NCBI RefSeq assembly: GCF_000231385.2
Contig: NC_018515.1
Span: 1,306,501 to 1,370,500 of the forward strand
Reading direction: 5' to 3'
Length of the DNA stretch: 64,000 nt
DNA from: Desulfosporosinus meridiei DSM 13257
GTDB lineage: Bacteria > Bacillota > Desulfitobacteriia > Desulfitobacteriales > Desulfitobacteriaceae
Part shown: positions 15,446 to 23,070 of the stretch, one piece after another
How positions within the stretch are numbered: the stretch's first letter is position 1
Layout of the letters: every line of letters starts with the position of its first letter
Made by a program: the position numbers and the translations under genes
Notes under the pieces: model-generated
Databases searched by the model: none
What the model saw: only the letters and a program-made list of their open reading frames with translations
What the model was told of the DNA's origin: nothing

Positions 15446-15766
15446 GTGGGTGTTGAATTTATCAGAAAGCGCATCACGGATTTACGCCTAAAAAAAGGCG
15501 TTTCGGAATATAAAATGAGCCTTGATCTGGGGCACAGCAGAAGCTATATACAAAACATTATCGCAGGGCGCTCCTTGCCATCTATTGAAGAATTTTTGTA
15601 TATCTGTGAGTATCTGAATGTCACTCCAAAAGCTTTTTTCGATGAGAGCGAGGCAGAACCGATTCTGATTCAAAAAGCTCTTGACGGTCTGCACGGTCTG
15701 CCCGATAAAGACCTTCTGATGTTAATCGGACTGATAGACCGTTTCAAGGAAGGTAAAAGCGAATAA
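15446..15766 (+). CDS. XRE-family HTH regulator, 106 aa
   Basis: A Cro/cI-type helix-turn-helix fills residues 4-60: IRKRITDLRLKKGVSEYKMS, then LGHSRSYIQNIIAGRSLPS. The family endings ICEYLNVTPKAFFDE and LPDKDLLMLIGLIDRFK follow. I prefer the GTG at 15446, seven bases after GGGGTGA, over the GTG inside that site. A terminator follows at 15885. Divergent from the Spo0A-C-like gene, so each may regulate the shared spacer. Confidence 0.8.
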   Translation: MGVEFIRKRITDLRLKKGVSEYKMSLDLGHSRSYIQNIIAGRSLPSIEEFLYICEYLNVTPKAFFDESEAEPILIQKALDGLHGLPDKDLLMLIGLIDRFKEGKSE

Positions 15767-15884
15767 ATCTGGCAATTTTAATGGTATAATTGCGGCACTA
15801 TCTGAAAATGGTTTATTTGATGTTATGAAATCAATCCACAGCGCAAAACCGATAGCACTAACAAAACAGTAATGTTTTGAAAAT

Positions 15885-15918
15885 CCTCGCCTGAAAAAGC
15901 GAGGGTTGTTTTATTTTA
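15885..15918 (+). terminator. Terminator of the XRE gene
   Basis: CCTCGC-CTGAAAAA-GCGAGG followed by GTTGTTTTATTTT. Confidence 0.75.
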
Positions 15919-16045
15919 TTGGAAATAAATCTCTTATCAAAGGTAGAAAAAGAGGAAATGGAAAAATATTATAGAAATGTAATAAAAAATTAATTGATTA
16001 GAGGTGATTACCAAGTTTCAATTATATATTTGAGAGGAGAAACGT

Positions 16046-17179
16046 ATGAGTACACTTTTCATAGTTTTGGCCTTTATCAATCTTGCCACTTTGATACTTA
16101 TGGGCTCAGTGTTCTTCAGCTATTTAAAGAGCAAACCAATTTTTAGTGGTACTAGTTGTTCAGAAAAGGGTATCATTTATCCTTCATTATCTGTGGTAAT
16201 CCCAGCTTGTAATGAAGAAGAGTCAATCGCAAAGGCGATTAGTCAATTACTCGACCAAGATTATCCGAATTTTGAAGTGATAGTCGTTAATGATCGTTCT
16301 TCAGATCGCACGGGAGTGATTCTTGATGAACTTAAGATTATATATCCGCAATTGAAAGTTGTAACTATCTCAGATTTACCTCCCAATTGGTTAGGTAAAA
16401 ACCATGCTGTTTATCAAGGAGTGAAAGAGGCAACAGGTGAGTGGCTGCTTTTTACGGATGCCGATGTTATGTTCTCCCCTGGAAGTCTAAAGAAAACCGT
16501 AAAATACTCGCTGGAAAACAAGCTTGATCACTTAACAATCACTCCTGATATAACCTACAAAGGTTTTTTCTACGGCGGTTTTATCTCCTTTTTTGTTATG
16601 GTTGTTACTGGTTTTTATCTAATTAGTAAGAGTGCTGGAATCGGTGCTTTTAACCTAATAAAAAGATCTACCTATCAAGAAATTGGCGGTTACGAGAGAT
16701 TAGCAATGCGACCAGTTGATGACGTTTCTTTAGGTAAATTAGTTGTGTTGAAGGGATACAAACAGGGTTTCGGGTTTAGTAAAGGCTTAATATCAGTAAA
16801 ATTATTTGATAACCTAGGTGCCATGCTAAAAGGTATTGAGAAAAATCAATTTGCAAGCACTAACTATAAAGTTCTGCCAACTTTAGCATTTTGTTGGTTC
16901 ATTCTTTTTCTGCATGTTTATCCATACGCGGGAATGTTCCTTGGATCTGAATGGGCTAGAGCAATGTGTGGGTTTTCCATCATTATATTAGTAGCTATTT
17001 ATTATCACTTGAAGAAGTACACCGTTGTGTCATTAAGGTATGTTTTAATTCATCCTTTATCAGCTATACTGTACTTTTGGGCGGTATTAAACTCGATGGT
17101 CAAGATTCTGAGTAGGGGCGGACTCAAATGGCGGGGGACAGTTTATTCTTTGGAAGAGCTGAAGAAACATACTTTTTAA
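16046..17179 (+). CDS. Membrane GT2 glycosyltransferase, first of three tandem copies
   Basis: A 377-residue family 2 glycosyltransferase with an N-terminal transmembrane helix (3-25), a GT-A domain and C-terminal membrane segments (about 285-365). The nucleotide-sugar motifs are VIPACNEEESIAKAI, VVNDRSSDRTG and the DxD FTDADVMFS; the acceptor-side acid is RPVDDVSLGK. The strip SDLPPNWLGKNHAV is characteristic of the branch that includes HpnB- and carotenoid-type transferases acting on lipid acceptors. The QxxRW motif of processive synthases is absent, so single-sugar transfer is more likely. This copy has one residue fewer in the GKGFI loop region than the other two. Donor and acceptor are unknown. 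Confidence 0.85.
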   Translation: MSTLFIVLAFINLATLILMGSVFFSYLKSKPIFSGTSCSEKGIIYPSLSVVIPACNEEESIAKAISQLLDQDYPNFEVIVVNDRSSDRTGVILDELKIIYPQLKVVTISDLPPNWLGKNHAVYQGVKEATGEWLLFTDADVMFSPGSLKKTVKYSLENKLDHLTITPDITYKGFFYGGFISFFVMVVTGFYLISKSAGIGAFNLIKRSTYQEIGGYERLAMRPVDDVSLGKLVVLKGYKQGFGFSKGLISVKLFDNLGAMLKGIEKNQFASTNYKVLPTLAFCWFILFLHVYPYAGMFLGSEWARAMCGFSIIILVAIYYHLKKYTVVSLRYVLIHPLSAILYFWAVLNSMVKILSRGGLKWRGTVYSLEELKKHTF

Positions 17180-17306
17180 GAGAAAGTAATAAGGTATCCA
17201 TATCAAATACATCAAAAGAGTGCAAATTGAGCTAGGTATTATCCTCAGGAGTGTTTCCTCTGTCTCGTTCAGAGATAGAGGCTAAATAGAAGGGAGGAGT
17301 AAGACT

Positions 17307-18440
17307 ATGAATGTTCTTTTTTGGGTATTGTCCTTAATTTCTGTCTTTTTGGGAGTAAGTACAGCCGTGCTTTTACTCAGATATTTGAAAAAGATGCCGG
17401 TATTTCGTGAAATTATTAGTTCAAATGATGGGACAATATATCCATCTTTATCTGTAATAATTCCAGCCTGTAATGAGGGAAAATCTATTGAAGAAGCAGT
17501 TCGACGGTTAATGAATCAAGATTATCCTCATTTAGAGGTAATTGTGGTGAATGACCGATCAACTGATAACACTGCGCTGCTTCTAGAGAAGTTGAAAGTT
17601 GAGTATCCACAGCTAAAAGTTGTCACTATTTCTGACTTGCCTCCGAACTGGTTAGGTAAAAATCATGCTGTTTATCGGGGGGAGAAAGAAGCGACAGGCG
17701 AGTGGCTGCTCTTTACAGATGCTGATGTCATGTTCTCCTCTAGCAGCTTAAAGGTAACCATTAGGTATGCGATGGAAAAAAACCTTGACCACCTAGCAAT
17801 TGCGCCTGATTTATACTATGGAAGTGTTCTCCACCGTGCTTTTCTAGCCTACTTTAGCCTTGCGTTTATCTCAGTTGCAATGATTACTAACAAGGTTGGA
17901 GTAGGTGCATTTAACTTAGTGAAAAAATCTGTCTACCAAGCAATTGGTGGATACGAAGCAATACCCATGCAGGTAATTGATGATATGTCCTTAGGAACCT
18001 CAGTGGTAGATAAGGGGTACAAACAGGGTTACGGTGTGTCGGGCAAAGGGTTTATTACTGTAAAATGGTATGATAACCTATTTGCTATGTTCAAAGGCCT
18101 TGAAAAGAATCAGTTCGCAGTTGCAAAATATAGTGTATTCGGGATATTGCTCTTATGGTTATATGCACTAATAGTAGGAGTGTACCCATTCGCGGGTTTA
18201 TTTTTAGGGCCAATTTGGGCAAGAGCCTTGTGCGGTATTACTCTCCTTAGTTTGTTTGCAATCTATAATTACTTGTCCAACCTCATCGATATCTCACCTG
18301 GTTATTTTTTAATTCACCCCATATCAGCTTTACTTTGTATTGGAGCAGGAATAAACTCTGTTGTTAAGACTCTAAGCCGTGGTGGTACGGAATGGCGAGG
18401 AACCTTCTATCCCTTAGAAGTATTGAAGAAACGGATATAG
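17307..18440 (+). CDS. Membrane GT2 glycosyltransferase, second tandem copy
   Basis: The same 377-residue layout as its neighbours, with VIPACNEGKSIEEAV, VVNDRSTDNTA, the DxD LFTDADVMFS and the acid motif QVIDDMSLGT. It starts with ATG after AAGGGAGGAG. It resembles the third copy more than the first in the second half (SGKGFI.VKWY, RAFLAYF, WRGTFYPLEVLKK), indicating that copies two and three arose by a later duplication. A 127-base spacer with a CCTCT...AGAGG hairpin separates it from copy one, so it may have its own control. Likely acts on a membrane lipid acceptor. Confidence 0.85.
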   Translation: MNVLFWVLSLISVFLGVSTAVLLLRYLKKMPVFREIISSNDGTIYPSLSVIIPACNEGKSIEEAVRRLMNQDYPHLEVIVVNDRSTDNTALLLEKLKVEYPQLKVVTISDLPPNWLGKNHAVYRGEKEATGEWLLFTDADVMFSSSSLKVTIRYAMEKNLDHLAIAPDLYYGSVLHRAFLAYFSLAFISVAMITNKVGVGAFNLVKKSVYQAIGGYEAIPMQVIDDMSLGTSVVDKGYKQGYGVSGKGFITVKWYDNLFAMFKGLEKNQFAVAKYSVFGILLLWLYALIVGVYPFAGLFLGPIWARALCGITLLSLFAIYNYLSNLIDISPGYFLIHPISALLCIGAGINSVVKTLSRGGTEWRGTFYPLEVLKKRI

Positions 18441-18481
18441 TGAACGAGTTTTACTAGATTCTAATCGAGGGAGAAAAAGAT

Positions 18482-19615
18482 ATGAATGTTCTTCTTTTGA
18501 CAATTGCTTCGGTTTTGGCATTATACGGGCTAATCTCCGTTGTGTTATGGCTCAGATATATGAAAACGATACGTCTTTTCGAGGTAACTGATTGTTTGAA
18601 TGATGAAGCAATTTATTCTAAATTATCGGTGATAGTTCCAGCCTGCAATGAAGAGGAATGTATTGAACAGACGGTTAGACAGTTAATCACTCAAGATTAC
18701 CAAAATTTAGAGATAGTTATTGTGAATGACCGCTCAACCGATAACACTGGGGCAATTTTAGAGAAGCTTCTAATTCAATTCCCGCAACTCAAGGTGGTAA
18801 CTATTTACGATTTGCCTTCAAATTGGTTAGGCAAAAACCATGCTATCGACCAAGGCGTGAAACATGCGACAGGAGAGTGGTTGCTTCTTACCGATGCAGA
18901 TGTAATGTTTTCACCGAGAAGTTTGAAAAAAACGGTTAGTTATGCATTAGAACATTCGCTAGACCACCTAACAATCGTTCCAGATGTTTTTTACGGAGGT
19001 GTTTTCTACCGCGCTTTTTTAGCATATTTTGGGTTAACATTTTTTAGTATAGCAATGGTTACCCATAAGGCGGGATTGGGTGCATTTAACTTAGTAAAAA
19101 CATCAGTATATCAGGAAATTGGCGGGTATGAAGCAATAGCTTTACATCCTCTTGATGACATGTCGTTTGGGAAGCAAATTGTTGAGAAGGGATATAAACA
19201 AGGTTTAGCATGTTCTGGCAAAGGTTTTATCATGGTGAAGTGGTATGAGAGCCTTTTTGATATTCTTAGGGGCTTTGAAAAGAACCAATTTTCATCTATG
19301 AACTATAGGGTATCAGCCGTAATAGGTTTATGTATCTATAGCTTGCTTACTAATGTTTATCCTTTTGCTGGTCTGTTCTTTGGCCCACTATCGGCTAGGA
19401 TTCTATGTGGGATATCTGTCCTCAGTTTGTTTGTCGCTTATAATCACTTATCAAAGCTCATGGATATTTCCCGTGGTTATTTTTTACTTCATCCTTTATC
19501 TGCGTTGTTGTTTCTTGGAGCAATGCTAAACTCAATGGTGAAGATTATTAACCGAGGCGGTATCAAATGGCGAGGAACCTTCTATCCCTTAGAAGTATTG
19601 AAGAAACATATTTAA
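18482..19615 (+). CDS. Membrane GT2 glycosyltransferase, third tandem copy
   Basis: Again exactly 377 residues with VPACNEEECIEQTV, IVNDRSTDNTG, LLTDADVMFS and HPLDDMSFGK. Only 41 bases separate it from copy two, so the two are co-transcribed. The conserved strip reads DLPSNWLGKNHAI here, with Ser in place of Pro, and the last C-terminal membrane helix is followed by RGGIKWRGTFYPLEVLKKHI. All catalytic motifs are intact in all three copies, so divergence in donor or acceptor choice is more likely than decay (inference). Confidence 0.85.
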   Translation: MNVLLLTIASVLALYGLISVVLWLRYMKTIRLFEVTDCLNDEAIYSKLSVIVPACNEEECIEQTVRQLITQDYQNLEIVIVNDRSTDNTGAILEKLLIQFPQLKVVTIYDLPSNWLGKNHAIDQGVKHATGEWLLLTDADVMFSPRSLKKTVSYALEHSLDHLTIVPDVFYGGVFYRAFLAYFGLTFFSIAMVTHKAGLGAFNLVKTSVYQEIGGYEAIALHPLDDMSFGKQIVEKGYKQGLACSGKGFIMVKWYESLFDILRGFEKNQFSSMNYRVSAVIGLCIYSLLTNVYPFAGLFFGPLSARILCGISVLSLFVAYNHLSKLMDISRGYFLLHPLSALLFLGAMLNSMVKIINRGGIKWRGTFYPLEVLKKHI

Positions 19616-19818
19616 GCGCAAGATTAGAACAGCCTTACATCTATGGCCTAAAAAAGCAAAGAGACCTTGCAGGTTGAAACAATTCATGTCGCTGCCGATT
19701 AATGCTATGATGATAAGGATGAAATTGAGGCAGCCTAACGAGCATGATCTCACGAGAGTTGTCGAGGAGTTTTTTAGCTGAGTATGATAATTGACCGCTC
19801 GGAAACCAAATAAAGTAA

Positions 19819-19846
19819 GGCTTGAGAAAACTCAAGTCTTTTTTTG
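19819..19846 (+). terminator. Terminator after the GT2 cluster
   Basis: GCTTGAG-AAAA-CTCAAGT with a T7 tail. The preceding 200 bases (19616-19818) hold no gene I can support. Confidence 0.75.
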
Positions 19847-19940
19847 TTATAATGCTATTTTCCTTGAGTTATGGTATATAATGGATTGTGAAAAGATCAT
19901 GCCGAAAAATATAGAAGCGTGAGAGGGGGAGTGATCGGTC

Positions 19941-20351
19941 GTGAGTACTTCTAAGATACTGACATATATCTTGTACATATTAGTTCTGCTTGGCGCTCTG
20001 GCAGTTGCTTCTTGGGAGATGTTTATGATCAAAGTATGGGTAGGTAGAAATTATACACCAATACCAGGGTTTATTGGATCTAGTGTAATTAATATATTAT
20101 TAGGCTTATTATTGGGGTTAGAACACTTAGTGAAAGAATTCCGCAAGGACGGAAATTGGTCAGTAAATATTATTAGGCTTATTATCATGGGAGTTCCATC
20201 AGGTGTTTTTGCTTTTTATTTGGTTTTAATTTTTACGTTACCAATTCGACTTCCAAGTTTCCTTTCCTATAATAACTTGTTCTTTCAGGTCTCAGGAATA
20301 ATTTTCGGATATACACTTATTACTAGCTTTTATAAGAAAGAGCAATATTAG
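19941..20351 (+). CDS. Hypothetical four-span membrane protein, 136 aa
   Basis: GTG start about ten bases after GAGGGGGAG. Four hydrophobic segments (about 8-30, 44-60, 75-98 and 110-130) with short polar loops; one loop reads KEFRKDGNWS. No cysteine motif and no recognised family. It is preceded by a terminator and followed by the scrambled Dam methylase remnants, so it lies in decaying accessory DNA and its role cannot be inferred from neighbours. Confidence 0.55.
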   Translation: MSTSKILTYILYILVLLGALAVASWEMFMIKVWVGRNYTPIPGFIGSSVINILLGLLLGLEHLVKEFRKDGNWSVNIIRLIIMGVPSGVFAFYLVLIFTLPIRLPSFLSYNNLFFQVSGIIFGYTLITSFYKKEQY

Positions 20352-20382
20352 GGGAGGAGATCAATGAATTCTATAAATGTTA

Positions 20383-20544
20383 GTCCGATCCCCTTTGGGC
20401 AAGGCTAAAGTGCAATAGATAATAGAATTTAACTGCTCGGTTAACATCGGATGTGCCAGCGAGACTTAATGTCTTGTATTTCTGGAAGATCTCTCTTGAG
20501 ATAAGCAAATAATCAAAGGCCTGAATGAATTGTTCGGGCTTTTC
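20383..20544 (-). pseudogene. Dam methylase middle fragment, inverted
   Basis: On the minus strand this encodes EKPEQFIQAFDYLLISREIF, then TSDVNRAVKFYYLLHFSLA. These match the middle of D12-class DNA adenine methylases (PEEF...LLVSRE..., D--RA-RFYYLLKLSF). The C-terminal part of the same protein lies on the opposite strand at 20679-21019, so the gene has been broken by an inversion. Confidence 0.65.
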
Positions 20545-20678
20545 TGCCGAAACTGGTAACAGCAGGTGAAGTGTACACAGAGGACCATATAGGTCATAAG
20601 GAGGACCATAACTCCTGAAGCACATTCAGCCTCGTTAACGTGTGTTCGCAAACGGACAAAGTGCAGGTAACCACCTTG

Positions 20679-21019
20679 ATGAAAGACTTTCTGATTACCC
20701 CTTTAAAGAAGCCGCCAATGGTTCTTGAGCGGGTAAGGGATAACATAAGATCCGTAAGGGATAGGCTGGTTAATACAATTATTGAAAACAGGAATGTCGA
20801 AAAAACATATCCAGTTATGACAGAAGCTCAACGTTTTTCTATTGCGATCCGCCTTATTACGGCCTAGCTGACTACAAGAGCCAAGGGAGTAAGCCATTTT
20901 CTAAGGAAGACTACGTCAGGCTAAAAGAATTCCTCTCAAAAATTCATGGGAAGTTCTTACTAAGTATTAATGACCATCCGGAGATTCGGGAGCTTTATTC
21001 AGGTTTTAACATTAGCTAG
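20679..21019 (+). pseudogene. Dam methylase C-terminal fragment with frameshift
   Basis: The first frame gives PPMVLERVRDNIRSVRDRLV and then IIENRNVEK. After a one-base frame change near 20808 the second frame continues SYDRSSTFFYCDPPYYGLAD, LKEFLSKIHGKFLLSINDHP and IRELYSGFNIS with a stop at 21017. DPPYY is the catalytic motif of D12-class adenine-N6 methylases. The N-terminus (including the SAM-binding FxGxG) is not on this strand. The protein cannot be made intact. Confidence 0.75.
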
Positions 21020-21103
21020 GCAGAAGTAAGATATTCGGTCTGCAGAACCGACAAAACAAGTAAGGCCAGGGAGTTATTCATAAGTAATTATGAAGTGGGG
21101 GGG

Positions 21104-21342
21104 ATGAAAATCTTAGCTGCCCCCATCGAAGCCTTGGCTTGGTTTGAGAACGGCAAACCCCACCCCTTAAGATTAAAGCTCGATGGCAAAGAACTTAAAA
21201 TTAATAAAGTAGTCACTGTGACAGAAGAAAAACTTGCTGGCAACCGGATGCTCCTTTTCCGTTGCCAGTCTGAGATTAACGATGATCTGCGGGCCCTTTG
21301 AGCTTAAATATGAACTGAATACGTGTAAGTGGTACACCTGTG
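21104..21342 (+). pseudogene. Frameshifted small phage-type protein
   Basis: ATG after GGGGGG opens a frame encoding MKILAAPIEALAWFENGKP and KLAGNRMLLFRCQSEI, then stops early at 21299. The expected ending, FELKYELNTCKWYTC, continues in another frame immediately downstream. The two halves together resemble small conserved proteins of unknown function often seen in this bacterial group (from memory). One frameshift near 21285 separates them. Confidence 0.5.
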
Positions 21343-21622
21343 GAAGATGTAAACAGGGGAGAGTCGACAAAGCTCTCCCCTTATATCGAAAGGAGGCGTT
21401 ACCATGGCCATGCCAGCAATACATACTATGCCAGATCGTCCAATAAGGTTACAAGCTTCCCTATCACTTTGATGGGGGCTCTTTTATTTGCCAAAGATCA
21501 AGTATATATTAAGGCCTACTTTGCAAAAGCCAGCTCGAAGCGAGTTGTGGCTTTATCTATAATTGATCGACTTTGTAATTTACTTAACTGCAACATAGAG
21601 GACGTTTAGAGCATAAAAAAGA

Positions 21623-21641
21623 CGCCGGGGATTAACCGGCG
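21623..21641 (+). terminator. CGCCGG-GGATTAA-CCGGCG hairpin
   Basis: Perfect six-base stem followed by CTTTGT. It lies past a short open frame (to 21609) whose end, SIIDRLCNLLNCNIEDV, resembles the tail of an XRE-type HTH; I do not call that frame as a gene. Confidence 0.45.
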
Positions 21642-21708
21642 CTTTGTCACACTTTTATGGACATGGTCATATAGTGTAGTAGATCAGTTGGAAGTTTTTT
21701 CTTAGGGA

Positions 21709-21753
21709 CAGAAACCCGGTGTGTAGGGGAGCGCGCCGGGCTTCTGCTTTTTT
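21709..21753 (+). terminator. Third CAGAAACCCGG terminator
   Basis: Arms CAGAAACCCGG / CCGGGCTTCTG followed by CTTTTTT. The upstream flank GGACATGGTCATATAGT also resembles the flank of the 2571 copy, so the repeated unit is larger than the hairpin. Confidence 0.7.
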
Positions 21754-21928
21754 GAGAGAGGACTTAAATGTTCTCCTTTTTTCCGAGGATTTAGAACAAT
21801 GGTACTCACTAGAATATATATAATCCTGTCTAATAAGCATTGGGAGTTCTTTGATATTTTTTCGACCACTTATGACATGTTTTCCCCAAGCATATATGCA
21901 ATAATAAGCTAAGAGAGGAGTGATCCAC

Positions 21929-22144
21929 TTGCTCTGCCATAATAAGACTCTTGGTCAGCAAATAGCCCAAACGAGGAAAAAGCGACAGCTATCTCAAGCT
22001 CAGTTAGCCGCTATAACAGGAATGAACCCTAAGTTTTTAAGTAATATTGAAGCAGGCCATAAGGCTAGAATTCGGATTTATACGCTTGCTCGGTTGGCAG
22101 CTGGACTTGGGGTTTCGATTGATGAGTTAGCTGGACAACTTTGA
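21929..22144 (+). CDS. Small XRE-family HTH regulator, 71 aa
   Basis: The TTG at 21929 is spaced six bases from AGAGGAGTG. The whole protein is a Cro/cI helix-turn-helix: GQQIAQTRKKRQLSQAQLAA, ITGMNPKFLSNIEAGHKA, then IYTLARLAAGLGVSIDELAG. No ligand domain. It stands alone next to phage-like debris and a tRNA gene, which suggests the surviving repressor of a decayed mobile element (inference). Confidence 0.8.
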   Translation: MLCHNKTLGQQIAQTRKKRQLSQAQLAAITGMNPKFLSNIEAGHKARIRIYTLARLAAGLGVSIDELAGQL

Positions 22145-22236
22145 ATATCTATTTCGTCCCCAATCTGTCCCCAAATCTTTTTGACGAATGATTATATTCA
22201 ATTTATACCTTAGTGGAATACGAGAGATAAAAGAAA

Positions 22237-22259
22237 AAACCCTTGAATATCAAGGGTTT
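22237..22259 (-). terminator. Terminator of the tRNA-Leu transcript
   Basis: On the minus strand AAACCCTTG-ATATT-CAAGGGTTT is followed by TTTTTTC. It begins 15 bases past the tRNA 3' end. Confidence 0.85.
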
Positions 22260-22273
22260 CAGCATTTTCATTA

Positions 22274-22360
22274 TGGTGCGGTCAAGAGGACTTGAACCTC
22301 CATGCCCTTGCGAGCACTAGAACCTGAATCTAGCGCGTCTGCCAGTTCCGCCATGACCGC
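22274..22360 (-). tRNA. tRNA-Leu (anticodon CAG)
   Basis: The minus strand folds as a class II tRNA: acceptor GCGGTCA / TGACCGC, D-arm with CTGGCAGAC, anticodon stem CTAGA/TCTAG with loop TTCAGGT (anticodon CAG, reads CUG), long variable arm GCTCGCAAGGGC, T-arm GAGGTTCAAGTCCTC. The discriminator A and the 3' CCA are encoded. Confidence 0.95.
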
Positions 22361-22596
22361 GTGACATTGATTATTATATGAGATGATAGGCAGTTTGTCA
22401 ATTTAATTTTTAAAAAATGAAGTCTACTCGGTATAGGGAAATCGCATTTTAATTCCCCCAAGGATCTATGCTAGAATATACACTTATATGAAAGACTGAA
22501 AAACTCCTACATGCTAGGAGTTTTTCATATTGGCACCTTTTCCTTGGCTTTGTGTTACCGGTCATCAGGAGGTTAAATAGATTGGAGGAGAATTAG

Positions 22597-22884
22597 ATGA
22601 GTATGGGAGTTTTTTTAGGAGCCTACGTTCTCTGGAACAGTTACGTCTTTATTGCCATGGGGAGAGATAAACGGCGGGCTAAGCTGAACCGCTGGAGGAT
22701 TTCTGAATCAAGTTTACTCTTAATGGGAGCGGCCCTTGGCGGAGTGGGGCTATATGCCGGAATGAAGTATTTTCATCATAAAACAAAACATGCTAAGTTC
22801 AGAATAGGATCACCGCTTCTGATCTTGTTGAATCTCCTGGTCGTGGTATTGTTTTACTATATTGGGTGGTATAGGATTATCTAG
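22597..22884 (+). CDS. DUF1294 membrane protein
   Basis: ATG after TTGGAGGAG. A 95-residue protein with three or four hydrophobic segments and the DUF1294 hallmarks: early N-terminal YVLWNSYVFIAMGRDKRRA, the RWRISE stretch, LLMGAALGGVGLYAGM and FHHKTKHAKFRIG. DUF1294 proteins are widespread inner-membrane proteins of unknown function. It stands as a single gene between the tRNA and the purine locus and probably belongs to the core chromosome. Confidence 0.85.
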   Translation: MSMGVFLGAYVLWNSYVFIAMGRDKRRAKLNRWRISESSLLLMGAALGGVGLYAGMKYFHHKTKHAKFRIGSPLLILLNLLVVVLFYYIGWYRII

Positions 22885-23070
22885 CTCATATTTATCATAA
22901 TGATAATTATGAGGAAGGATATTATCATTTTGAAACGAATAGTTAGGTAAGACTCAAAAAGCAAAGTCCTTAAACATTAAATAAGCCAAAGCTTAAAAGT
23001 TAAAGTTTAAGGGTTAATAGTCATATTAACTGACATTCTGAGAAATAATACTTTTAATGGGGGTAGCTTA

